DNA of 64,000 bases from assembly GCF_020616155.1 (NCBI RefSeq), contig NZ_CP085530.1, forward strand, positions 325,501-389,500. Direction: 5' to 3'. Made by a program: the position numbers and the translations under genes. The DNA is from Vogesella sp. XCS3. GTDB lineage: Bacteria; Pseudomonadota; Gammaproteobacteria; Burkholderiales; Chromobacteriaceae. The notes beneath the pieces are model-generated. The model searched no databases and was not told where the DNA came from. It saw only the letters and a list, made by a program, of their open reading frames with translations. This document shows positions 33,909 through 45,500 of this stretch, piece by piece. Each line of letters opens with the position of its first letter. Positions within the stretch are counted from its first letter, which is position 1.

Positions 33909-36461
33909 TTGGATATCTGCAAGAAACCCCTCAGAATTCTCACTCTGGCCCTGATGCTGTCGGGCCTGACACCTGCAATGGCGGCAGGTCTGGCCAATGT
34001 CAGCATCAAAGCCGAAGGCCAGGCACTGCGCCTGCAGCTGGATGTGCCTGCTGGCACCTTGCATAGCGGCCTGCAAATTCAGGACAGTACCGAAGTCGTG
34101 TTGCTGCTGAAGGATATTGATACCGCAGCGCTGAATGCCCAGCTGGCCAAGCTGGCGGCCCATCCTTTCATCAAACGTATCGATACCTTGCTGCCAAGCC
34201 AGGGGCTGACGCCACTGCGCATCGAATTTACCCGCCCTGTCAAAGTACTGGACGAAAAACTGGTTTCTACACTGGATAAACGTTCGCGCTGGGAGATGGT
34301 GTTTGCGCCGGATGCCAAGCGTGTGCTGCCCCCCAAACCCGCGCTGGAGCAGATGCTGGTTGTGAACCGCGAAGGGCGCGCCGACCTGCGCCTGGTAGGC
34401 TCGGCCACGCTGGAAGCGGCTATGTCGTTTGACTCCGACGGCCGCCAGGTGGTGCTCGAGCTGGCCGGTATCAGCCGCAAGAGCCTGGAGCGCGTGATTG
34501 CCGCTACCGACCTGACGCGCAACCCGCTGCTGAAGAAAATGGCGGCGCTGGATGGTGAAAATGGCAGCAGCCGCCTGGTGGTTACCCTGGCAGCCGACGC
34601 CGACGTGGTGGCCGGCGATGGCGTAGTCAGCGGCGGCAAGGGCGAGATTCTGGTGTCGTTCGTGCCCGATGCGCCTGCCGGCGAGCAAGCCGCCAGGCTG
34701 TCTGCCATGCAGGTAGCCGAATCCGCGGGTGCGCTGTCGGTATTTGCCGACAATCTGGATGGCCGCACTTTCAGTGCCTTTACCCTGGACAAGCCGCCGC
34801 GCCTGGTGGTCGATGTGCTGGGTGCCCGTGCCGAAGACATCAAGCCGCTGCTGCCCCGCATCAGCAGCCAGAGCGATACCCTGCGCGGCGTGCGCCTGGA
34901 AGAAACCCGCCTGGGCTCGGCCCGGGTGATTTTCGACCTGCAGCGCCCGCAGTCCTTGCTGGCTTCCGGCCTGCAAACGCAGGGCAACCGCTGGATCGTG
35001 TCGCTCAATGGCAAAGGCCACATCCCGGGTGACCAGGGTGCCAACGCGCTGGCAGCGTTTGCTGGCGAGCCGGTATCGCTGGAGCTACGCCAGCGCCAGG
35101 ACGCTGCCGACCTGCAGCGCCCGAAAATGCTGATCAAGCCGGTAGTGCTGTCTGGTCAGGCCGGCCAGCCGCGTGCGGCCAACCCTGCGCTGGTGCAGTC
35201 CGGCCTGCCGCAGCTGTTCGAGCGCGCCCTGGAAAACGACCCGAAATACCTGAGCGCCAAAACCGACTTCCTGATCTCGGCTGAGGGTGTGCCGCAGGCG
35301 CGTGCCGCCTTGCTGCCTACCGCCGTGATTGACCTGAGCCGCTCGATGGCGCACCAGAAAATTACCGAAGCGCCGAACAAAGCCTTCCCCACCGGCAGTA
35401 CTTCTTACCCATCGTCCAGCTGGTCGCTGACTATCAGCCAGCCGGTGCTGAAAATGCCGGCTATCTTCAAGCTGGACCAGGCCGAACTGGCGGTAGAGCA
35501 GGCCAAGCTGAACGTGGTGGCTGCCGAGCAAGACCTGCTGCTGCGCACCGCCTCCAGCTACCTGGCCCTGTTGGCCGCACTGGATGGTGTGGAGCTGTCC
35601 AGCGCCGAGCGCGAAGCTACCCAGAAGCAGTACGAGCTTGCCAAGTCCCGTCTGGAAAACGGCCTGGGTACCATTGCCCAGGTGCACGACACCGAATCGC
35701 GTTACAGCCTGTCGCGTGCGCGTGAAATCGAAGCCCGCAACCGCCTGCAGGATGCGCGCAGCGCATTGAAGGAAATCGTAGGGAGCGATGTGGCGGCTTT
35801 GCTACCCTTCAAGGCACATTTTGACCCTGCCATGCCGCAGCCCGCCAACCCGGAAGCCTGGGTAGATGCTGCGGTTAGCCAGAATATTGCCCTGCAGTCG
35901 CGCAAGCTGGCCGAGCAGATTGCCGGCCTGGAAATCCAGCGTCAAAAAGGCGGCTACTACCCCACGCTGGCCTTGGTTGGCACGGCCAATGGCCAGGCCA
36001 GCAAAGGCTCGTTCTACGGTGGCGGCCAACGTCAGCAAAACACCGAGCTGGCCTTGAAGCTGAGCATGCCGGCCTTTGAAGGCGGCATGACCAACTCGCT
36101 GGTGCGCGAAGCCGGTGTGCGGCTGGAAAAAGCCATGCTGGAGCGCGAACAGGAAGAACGCAAAACCGAGCGCGCAGCACGCGCGGCCTACCAAAGCGTA
36201 GAAACCAGCGCTTCGATGCTGGAAGCCCTGCGCAAGGCTGTGATTGCCCAGGACAGCGCCTTGCAAACCCGTCAGGAAGGCTACAAGGCTGGCGTGGCCA
36301 GCGTGGTGGCCGTGGCCGATGCCTACCGCTTGTACTACTCGGCGCGTCGCGACTACCTGCAGGCACGCTACGACTATCTGGTAAACCGCCTCAAGCTGAA
36401 ACAGGCTGTAGGCGCACTCAGCCGCGATGATCTCACCGATCTGGCGGACCTGATGCAGTAA
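33909..36461 (+). CDS. AMIN-domain/TolC fusion, probable type I secretion outer membrane protein
   Basis: 850 residues from a TTG start at 33909, 6-7 nt after AAGGGTGG. A signal peptide (1-24, ending AMA) is followed by an AMIN-like domain (about 25-130). A clearer AMIN domain lies at about 260-365 (FTLDKPPRLVVDVLGARAED, VRVIFDLQ-like strands). From about 425 to the end lies a TolC-type OEP domain: LPQLFERALENDPKYLSAKT, then repeated halves with long coiled-coil helices (SSYLALLAALDGVELSSAE and AYQSVETSASMLEALRKAV). AMIN domains bind peptidoglycan or target secretins and amidases; joined to TolC they would fix the channel to the wall. With the giant RTX/VCBS protein 86 nt downstream, it is probably its exit channel. 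No ABC exporter or adaptor gene lies in the window. Confidence 0.85.
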   Translation: MDICKKPLRILTLALMLSGLTPAMAAGLANVSIKAEGQALRLQLDVPAGTLHSGLQIQDSTEVVLLLKDIDTAALNAQLAKLAAHPFIKRIDTLLPSQGLTPLRIEFTRPVKVLDEKLVSTLDKRSRWEMVFAPDAKRVLPPKPALEQMLVVNREGRADLRLVGSATLEAAMSFDSDGRQVVLELAGISRKSLERVIAATDLTRNPLLKKMAALDGENGSSRLVVTLAADADVVAGDGVVSGGKGEILVSFVPDAPAGEQAARLSAMQVAESAGALSVFADNLDGRTFSAFTLDKPPRLVVDVLGARAEDIKPLLPRISSQSDTLRGVRLEETRLGSARVIFDLQRPQSLLASGLQTQGNRWIVSLNGKGHIPGDQGANALAAFAGEPVSLELRQRQDAADLQRPKMLIKPVVLSGQAGQPRAANPALVQSGLPQLFERALENDPKYLSAKTDFLISAEGVPQARAALLPTAVIDLSRSMAHQKITEAPNKAFPTGSTSYPSSSWSLTISQPVLKMPAIFKLDQAELAVEQAKLNVVAAEQDLLLRTASSYLALLAALDGVELSSAEREATQKQYELAKSRLENGLGTIAQVHDTESRYSLSRAREIEARNRLQDARSALKEIVGSDVAALLPFKAHFDPAMPQPANPEAWVDAAVSQNIALQSRKLAEQIAGLEIQRQKGGYYPTLALVGTANGQASKGSFYGGGQRQQNTELALKLSMPAFEGGMTNSLVREAGVRLEKAMLEREQEERKTERAARAAYQSVETSASMLEALRKAVIAQDSALQTRQEGYKAGVASVVAVADAYRLYYSARRDYLQARYDYLVNRLKLKQAVGALSRDDLTDLADLMQ

Positions 36462-36547
36462 GCCGCACCGCGGTGTCAGAACGATAACAAACAAAAACCT
36501 GCCAGCCTCTTTGGGGCTGGTATTGCCGTACTCGCTGGAGCCACAAC

Positions 36548-39500
36548 ATGAGCCGTCAACCTAAGAAAAAACCGCACACTGGCCGTAATCCTGCCCTGTG
36601 GATTCGTTCCTTGCTGAACGTCCCGGCGGGTGGGCGGGGCCGCCAGGTTGGCCGCCAGCCAAGCTTGCTGGTGGAACAGGTAGAGCCGCGGCTGTTGCTG
36701 TCGGCGGATGGTCTGGTGCTGCCGCCTACGCCGCAGCAGCAAGAGCACGAGGCCATTGTGGTGCCGCAAGACCTGCTGCTGGGCCAGTTCGCCGGCAGCC
36801 TGGCTGGCCAGCACGCCGCACTGCGCCAGACGGTAAACGAGGTAGTGTTTGTTGACCCCGCGGTAGACAACTACGAACAGCTCTTGGCCCAGGTGGTATC
36901 GCGCCCGGACGAAGGCCGCGCCCCTGGCCAGCTCGAGGTAGTGGTGCTCGATAGCAGCCGTGACGGCCTGGAGCAAATGAGCGGCTGGCTGCGCCAGTAC
37001 CAGGGTATTCGTGCCGTGCACGTGATTTCCCACGGTAGCGAAGCCTCGCTGCAGCTGGGCAATAGCGTGCTGGACGACATGAATCTGGCCGAGCGCGCCG
37101 AGACGCTGCTGGGCTGGCGCAATGCACTGGCTACCGGCGCCGACGTACTGCTGTACGGCTGCGATGTAGCCAAAGGCAGCCGCGGTACCGCCTTTGTCGA
37201 GGCACTGTCGCGCGTCACCGGCGCCGACGTGGCTGCCTCGGACGACCTCACCGGCAACCCGGCCCAAGGCGCCGACTGGCTGCTGGAAATGGCCACTGGC
37301 CAGCTGCAGGTAAAACCGCTGTTTGCGCTGAGCACGCTGGACTATCTGGGTGTGCTGGCCAGCCACCCGGTAGCCAATGGCCTGCAAGACAGCAATATCA
37401 CCGTGGCCGATGGCGACACCGTCGACCTGAGCCAGGTGGCCGGTGATCTGGTGATTACCGTAGGGCAGAGCGGCCTGACCGTGCGTTACGCCGACGTCAC
37501 CCGCCCCGCCACGCTGAACATTACCGGCGGTGCCGGCCTGCACTTGATCGGTGGGCAGGGTAGCAACCGTTTCATTATCGAAGACGCCAGCCGCGTGGCC
37601 AGCATCACGGCCGGTAACGACGCGCAGGACATCGTAGAGCTCAAAGGGCAGGCCGGCCTGAGTAAAGACGGTAGCGGCAAAACCGTGGTCACCATGGGCG
37701 CCAACAGCTTTACCGTCGACAAGGTAGAGCAGTTCAGCGGGGATATTTCGCTGGGCGCATCGGCGCAGTCTGCGCTAAGCCAGGCCATGGACAAGTGGAA
37801 CGAAGCCGCTGCCCAGCTGGTGAACCTGCCGCAATTGCAAAACAAGATTCCGCTGCTGGACAAAACCCTGGGCGAGCTGCTGGGCAGCGCGCTGTCCGCC
37901 ACGCCGGGTGTGCTGGATAACCTGGGCAAGGTGCTGGGCTTTGACAAAGCCGCAGCGGCCATCGCCAGTGCCACCAATCTGGGTAGCCTGGCCAGCGCGC
38001 TGCAAGACGAAATCAACAGCGGCGTGGCCGGTAGCCCGTTTACCGTCAGCGCGGTACTGGCTGGCGACTGGAGCGAGCTGCGCCTGAGCCTGCAGTTCGA
38101 CGCCACCCGCACGCTGAAAGTCAACCCGGCGCTGTCGCAGGACATCGGCCAGAAGTTGGCCGCAGCCGGCTTTGCCATCGATGCCCTGTCCGAGCTGGAC
38201 GCGGTGCTGGGTCTGCGCGGCAAGGTGGATATCGGCCTGAACCTGGCCGGTTTGTCCGGCCTGACCGGCAACCTGGGCGGGGCCGCTTTCCTGCGCGTTG
38301 CCCCGCTGGTGGTAGGGCTGGACCTGGCGGCGCGTAACGTTAACGCTACCGTTGGTCTGTCGCGCCAGGTGTTTGGCAGCGGTGCTGCTGCCGTGGCCGT
38401 GAGCAATGGCAGCATCGATCTGAACTGCCGTACTGAGCTGCGCTTTGCCGAAGGCTTCTGCGACGAGCAAGGCCGCCTGCCTTTGGCCAAGCTGGACAGC
38501 AGCGTGATCAGCAGCGGCTTCAAGGTGAATGCCACCGGCCGCCTGAACGCCGTGCTGCCGCTGAACGCCACGCTGGGTAATTTCAACCTGTCGGCCTATG
38601 GCACCCCGACGCTGATTCTGGAAACCGACGAGCTGTTCCGTGTGGTCAGCGGCGAAAAAGTCAGCGTGACCAGCCCCTCGGTTTCGCTGGATGTATCGCT
38701 CAGCGCCCAGGTACAGCAATCCATTCTGGACATGCTGGGCGGTACCAAAGAGCTGGGCGAGAAGCTGCCGTTCGGCCTGTTTGACCAGAAAATCCCTGGC
38801 GTCGATAAGTCGCTGGCAGAGCTGCTGAACGAAGGCAGCACCAGTGCGGCTAACGGTATCGGTGGCGTATTCAACCTGAAAGACGCGGCCAAAACCTATT
38901 TCGATGGTTTCTCCGGCGGCAGCCTGCCCAGCATCCGTGGCCTGGTAGCCAGCCTGTCGGCCAAGCTCAGCAGCCTGTTCAGCAAGAGCTTTGACATCAG
39001 CCAGTTCAACTGGTCCGGCAAGAGCCTGGCCGGCTTTGACTTTGCCGCCTTTGCATCGCTGAAGGGCCTGAGCCTGGATTTCCTGCGCGGCATGAACTTC
39101 AGCGGTGCCGACCTGCGCGGCGCGCGTTTCAACGGCCTGGACCTGAGCGGTATCAACTTTAGCGGTGCCCGTCTGAACGGCGCCAGCTTCAGCCTGGCCA
39201 CCTTGCGTGGTGTGAATTTCAGCGGTGCCTGGCTGGATGGCGTGAGCTTTGCCGGCCTGGACCTGCGCGGGGTGAACTTTGCCGGTGCCAGCATCGGCGG
39301 CGTGAATTTCACCGGTGCCGCAGCGTTTGGCGTGAACTGGGCGGGCGTGCGTTTCCCGCAGCTGTCGCTGCCGAATGTCACCAACCTGATCAGCGATATC
39401 GACCTGGGCAGCCTGTTTGGTGCCAATAGCGGCTGGAAGCAGCTCAAGTGGGGGCTGGATCTGTCCGCGCTGAAGCTGGACTGGTCACGCTTTGATTTGT

Positions 39501-42500
39501 CCGGTATCGATTTCTCCGGTGTCAACCTGTCCGGCTTCAAGCTGGCGGGCGCCAACCTGCGCGGCGTGACCTTCGACGGCGCCAATCTGTCGGGCGTTGA
39601 CCTGAGCGGTGCTTTTGGCTGGCAGGTGAAATGGGGCAGCGTGCTGACCGATGCGCTGACCAAGCTGGACAACCTGATTTCCGATATCAACCTGTCGTTT
39701 AGCGGCATCGGCAGCTTCAAGCTGTGGCAGACCACCACCGATTTTACCGGTTTCAATTTCAGCGGCTGGGATCTGTCCGGCCTGAATTTCAGCGGCAAGA
39801 ATTTTAGCAATGCGCTGTTCCGCGGCGTGAATTTTGGTGGTGCCAGCCTGGGCGGCGCTACATTTACCATCAATACCGATTTTTCCTGGGCCGACTGGCG
39901 TGGTATCGACCTGTCCGGCATCAGTAGCCTGCTGGGCAAGTTCCGTGGCGTGAATTTCAGCGGCCTGAACTTTAGCGGTATCAGTTTCGACAGCCTGGTG
40001 CTGGACCTGTCCGGTGCCCGTTTTACCGGTGCCAGCAACCTGGCCGGTCTGTTCTCCGGCCTGTCTGCCAGCATCAAGCGCCTGTTTACCGGTGCCGATT
40101 TCAGTGGCGTGGACCTGTCCGGCCTGTCGGCGCTGACTACCTTCAAGTTCGCCGGCTTCAAGCGCGTCAACTTTAGCGGCGCCAACCTGTCCGGCCTGGA
40201 TTTCAGCGGCGTCGACCTGTCGTTTGCCAGCCTGCGCAATGTGTCGCTGGCCGACCTCAAGCTCGATGGCGCCTTGCTGTCCGGCGTGGATTTCAGTGGT
40301 GTAGTCGGCGCAGTCAAGAGCGCGGCCAAGGCGTTTTTCGATGCGCTGACCAAGCTGCCTTCGGCGTTCAGCAAAGACATGCTCAACAGCATGAACCAGC
40401 TGGTGGTGCAAGACATTCTGGCTACCGGTGCCAATGGCCCGTCTTTTGCCTTCTCCGGTGGCCTGAGCTTTAACGGCAATGCGCTGGATTTGCGCCTGAA
40501 CCTGCAGGCCAATGTGGACCGCAGCTTCGAGGCGGCCTTCCACTTCAGCACGGCCGACCTGGTCAATAACAGCATGCTGCCGGTGTTCGACGTCAGCGGT
40601 ACGGCCATGGGTCGTGCGGTGTTTGCGCTGAACTTCGACATTGGCGCGCGTATCGGCCTGCTGGACAAAAACGTGGCCGGCGTGGTGAATGTGCCGCTAC
40701 CCGCCTCGCTGGACCCGTATTTCCGCCTGAACCGCCTGGACGCGGCGGCCTCGCTGGCTGTAGCCGACCTGACCGCCAGCATCAGCTTGGCCAACCTGGG
40801 CAATGCCAGCCTGGTCAATGGCCAGTTCTCGCTGGCTGTGGGCGGGCGCATGTCGCTGAATGGCCCGTCTGGTGAGGGTCTGCTGCGCTGGAGCGAGCTG
40901 GCGGCGCTGAAAGCGGCCAACCCGGGTGACTGGTGGAAGAAGCTGGTTACGCTGACGCCGTCTACCAAGCTGGACGCCTCGTTTGGCGTGAGCGTGGATT
41001 TGAGCAATGCCAACCTTAGCGCGCTGATCGGCACGCCGTTTATCAAACTGAATACCGACCAGCTGTTCCGCATCAGCGACGAAGGCCTGGTGGTGTACCA
41101 GTCGCCGTCGGTAAGCGTAGACGTGAATCTGTCTGCCGAGCAGAAAACCCAGCTGCTCAACGTACTGGACAAGCTGAAGGCGGCCGGCGAGGGCGCCTTC
41201 AACCCGGATTTCCTGTCGGTGAAACTGCCGGGTATCGGCAAGAGCCTGTCGGACCTGTTTGGTAACAAAAGCGCCGACCCGGGCAGCACCTTCTTCAACC
41301 GCTTGCTGAACCTGAGTGATGCGGCCAACACCTACTTTGCCAAGACCAATCTGGCGGCTACGCCCCCGGCGCAAGCCCAAACGGCCACCTTGCTGGGCCT
41401 GGTCAACGCGCTGAATGCGGCGCTGTCGGAAAAAGTAGCGATTGATTTCGATGCCAGCGAAAGCGACTGGTCGGGCAAAAACCTGGCCCACGTCAACTTT
41501 GCCGGGCTGAACCTGCGCGGTTTCAATTTTAACGGTGCCGACCTGACTGGCGCCGACTTCAGCGGCGCCGACCTCACCGGCGCAACCTTTGCCGGCGCCA
41601 ACCTGAGCTTTGCCGTGTTTGCCAGCCGTAAACCCGATGGCAGCGTGGATCGCAGCAGCGGCAAAGCCGGTGCAGCGCGCCTGGAAGGGGTGAACTTTAG
41701 CGGCGCGCGCCTCAAAGGTGTGAACCTGGGCGGCCTGGACCTGCGTGCGGCCAACTTCGAGCTGGCCGACATCAGCACTACCGTATTCGATAAAGCTTCG
41801 CTGGTGGGCGCCAGCTTTGCCGATAGCGTGGTATCCCTTGAGACCAGTATTGCCAATGCACTGTTTAGCGGCGTATTGCCGGCCGAGCTGCTGCGTGCTA
41901 CCGGTACCGCCATCGACCTGGACCCGGTAACCGGCGCGGCCGACCTGAGCAGCTTTGACCTGAGCGGCTTCAATTTCAGTGGTCTGGACTTGTCCGGCAT
42001 CAAGCTGGCCAACGCCAAGCTGGTAGCGGCCAACCTGTATGGCGTGAAATTCGGTGCGGCCAACCTGACCGGGGCAGACCTCAGCAGCGCCTATCTGGCC
42101 GGTGCCGACCTGGCCAGCGCCACCGTTACCGCGGCGACCAAGCTGGACGGCGCACTGTTTGCCAAAACCGACATCGTGCCTGCCACCGCCAGCGGCAGTG
42201 CCCTGGTGATCAAGCAGGGTACCTCGCTGGCCGGCTTGAACCTGTCCGGCTACGATTTCAGCGGCATCGACTTTAACGGTGTCGACCTGTCCGGCACGCG
42301 CCTGGTAGGCGCTATCTTTGCCGGCGCCCGTCTGGCGGGTGCAACGCTGAGCGACAAAACCGACTTCAGCCAGGCCGACCTGCGTGGCCTGGCCGCCGTG
42401 GCCGCCAATGGCAGCGACCCGCTGGTCAGCCTGCCAGCCACGCTGAAAGGCATCTTTGCCGGGGCAGACTTCTCTGGCCTGAACCTGTCCAATATCAGCT

Positions 42501-45500
42501 TCAGTGGCCTGAACCTGGCGGGTGCCAACCTGCAAGGTGCCACCGTGAATGGCGCAGATTTCTCGCTGGCCAACTTGCGTGCGGCCAACCTGTTACTGGT
42601 AAGTGGCACGCCAGCCAGCGCCAAAGGCGCTTTGAACGATAGCAATACCCGCTGGTTTGTCGGGGCAAGCAAATGGGCTGGCGTGCAAAAAGCCGCCGAG
42701 GCAACATCCAGCGCCCACCTGTACGACGGCCCGCTGTTTGACTTCCGCGGTACGCTGGATACCAGCGGTACCGAAATCCGCATTGCGCTGAACTTCCAGA
42801 TCAACCTGAACCGTCAGGTTGCCATGGGCTTTGCGCTGGGCAGCAGCGACCTGCCGGAAGCCGCGCGCAAGCTGCTGCCGCAGTTTGCCCTGTCCGGTAC
42901 CGCGCTGGCCGATATCAAGGCTGCCGCCGATATCGATCTGGGCGTGGTGCTGGGTAGCGTGACCAAGGGCAGCGGTGCGGCCAACATCACCCTGCCGAGT
43001 GCCGACAAGGTACAAACCTATATCAACGTAAACCGTCTGCAGGCCGAGGCCGAGCTGCAGCTGCAAAACCTGCAGGCGCTGCTGAATGTGGCGGGCCTGC
43101 TGGACGTGGGTATCGAACAAGCCGATATCAGCCTGAAAGCGGCCGTGAAAGCCGTGCTGGACGACCCGGACAACCGCGATGGCAAAGGCCGTGTGTATCT
43201 GTCCGAAATCGCGGCAGCCCAAGGCGGCCTGGCCGGCCTGATCCATAGCGACAGCATCGCCAGCTTGTCCGGCGCCATTACGCTGAACGCCAAGGGCCAG
43301 GGCTTTAACCTGAACGATTTCGGCCTGCCGGTTATCAACCTGGAAGCGCCGGTGCTGTTCAAACCGGACGCCACCACCGGCAAGCTGGTACTGCAGCGCC
43401 CCGACGCGTCGCTGGACGTGCGCCTGACCGAAACCCTGCGTGACAAGCTGCTGGAAGTGCTGGACAAGGTAGACAGCACCGCCAACCAGAACGTACTGGG
43501 CGTGGGCCTGCTGAACAACAAGGTGCCCGGCCTGGGCCAGAGCATCAACGAACTGCTGGGCTTTGACACCGATAGCGGTGATGCGGTCGATATCAAGGTC
43601 TTTGCGCTCAAAACCGCCGCCCAGACCTTCTTCGACCAGTACACCTTTAGCGATACGGCTGTACAGGGCAAGACAACCGGCTGGCCAACCCTGCGCGAGG
43701 CTACGCAGTACCTGAAGAAAGAGCTGGCCAAGAAGTTTGGCCTGCCGCTGGATGCCAACCGCCGTGACTGGTCCGGCGAAGACCTGGCTAACCATGATTT
43801 CACCAAGCAGGGCAGCCTGCGTGGCTACAACTTTAGTGGTGCCAACCTCAGTGGTGCCAACTTCAGCGGCCTGAACCTGGATGGCGTGAACTTTAGCGGC
43901 GCCAACCTGCAAGGCGCGATTTTTGACGCCAAGACATCGCTGCGTGGTGCCAGCTTCGACGGTGCAGACCTCACCGGCATTACCTGGACAACAGTCGACC
44001 TGCGCAGTGTCAACTTTGCCAATGCCAACCTGAGCGCTGCCAACCTGGAAGGTAAAGACCTGTCCGGTGCCGACCTCAGCGGTGCACTGCTGGAAACGGC
44101 CAACCTTAAAAAGACCAACCTGCGCAATGCCAGCCTGGCGCGCGCCGACCTGTCTGGCGCCCGTCTGGAAAACGCCTTGGCCATTGGCGCCAGCTTTGCC
44201 TGGGCCAGCTACGACAACAATACCTTCCTGGACGGCATGGTGGTGGACCGTACCGTGAAGGCGGTATTCGGTACCAAGCTGTCCGAGAAAGTGATTTACC
44301 TGGGTGCAGGCAATGTCACCCTGGATGGCCAGGGCTACAACTGGAAGGGTTGGGACCTGTCGTTCATCGACTTCTCGGTGTTCAAGAACCTGACCATCAA
44401 AGACTTTGACTGGTCCGGCGTGAACCTGCGCGGGGTGAATTTCACCGGTATTACCTTTGCGGGCAGCATCAACCTCAAGGGTGTGTTCGCGGTAGACGTG
44501 GTTTGGCCGAGCGTGGATTTCTCCGGCATCTTCAAGTTTACTGGTGGCAAGGGCTTCTTCTTTAACAGCACCGGCAGCGGCCTGACCCTGCCAAGCTGGC
44601 TGATCGATATGCCTGAAGTCGACCTTTCACTGGACTTCGACTTCAAGCTAAATGGTCTGCTATCGCTGAAGGGCTGGGACTTGTCCGGCCTGGATTTCAG
44701 CGGCCTGAAGCTGAACCTGTCCGATATCGACTTGAGCTTTGCCAATCTGGCCAATCTGAAGTTTGGCGAGTTGGTGCTGAACATCAACACCAACTGGGCT
44801 GGCAGTATCTGGTCCGGCCTGAGCTTTAAGACCGACAAGTGGCCAAGCCTGACCGGTATTTTCCGCGATGTGGACTTCAGCGGTTTCAATTTCAGCGGCT
44901 TCACGCTGCCGTCCAGCTGGGGCTTCTTTAAAATTGGCGATTTGCCGGACTTCAGCGGCGCGCGCTTTGCGGGTGCCTTGAACGTAGGGGAGTTCCTGCT
45001 CGGCTTGAAAGTGAAGCTGCAGAAGCTGGAGTTTGACCTGGGCCTGAAGCTGCCGCAGATCAATTTCTCGTTTGCCGATTTCAGCGGGCTGGATTTGAGC
45101 GGCCTGCGCACGCTGTTTGACGATATCAGCTGGCCGGCAGGTGTGACCAAGCCTGGCAATGCCAACGATTGGCTGGGCAAGCTGTTCCAGGGCTTCAAGC
45201 TGCCATCGGTCAACCTGTCCGGCCTGAAACTGCCGGATATCGTGTTCGACTTCAGCAAGCTGGACTTGTCGTTTGCCAACCTCAAGGGCATCAGCTTTGC
45301 CACGCCGTCTTTCAAAGGCTTTAATTTCGACGGCGCCAATCTGCGCGGCATCGATCTATCCGGCCTGCTGGACTGGGTGCTGTCGGCGTCCAAGGCCATG
45401 TTCAACAAGGCCGACGCCTGGGTGGGCGCCGTAGCGGGCAAGCTGGCCACGCTGGACATGGATGCGGTGGTACTGGATGAGGTCTTCGCTGGCGATGTCA

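Noticed and set aside
36548..37400. LapA/BapA-type N-terminal retention module
   Set aside because: No LapA-like retention segment with the di-Ala LapG cleavage site was seen; the N-terminus is LEPR-XLL plus DUF4347.
38980..45390. Short regularly spaced repeats suggesting a CRISPR or minisatellite
   Set aside because: They are in-frame pentapeptide codons with diverged sequence, not identical repeats with unique spacers.
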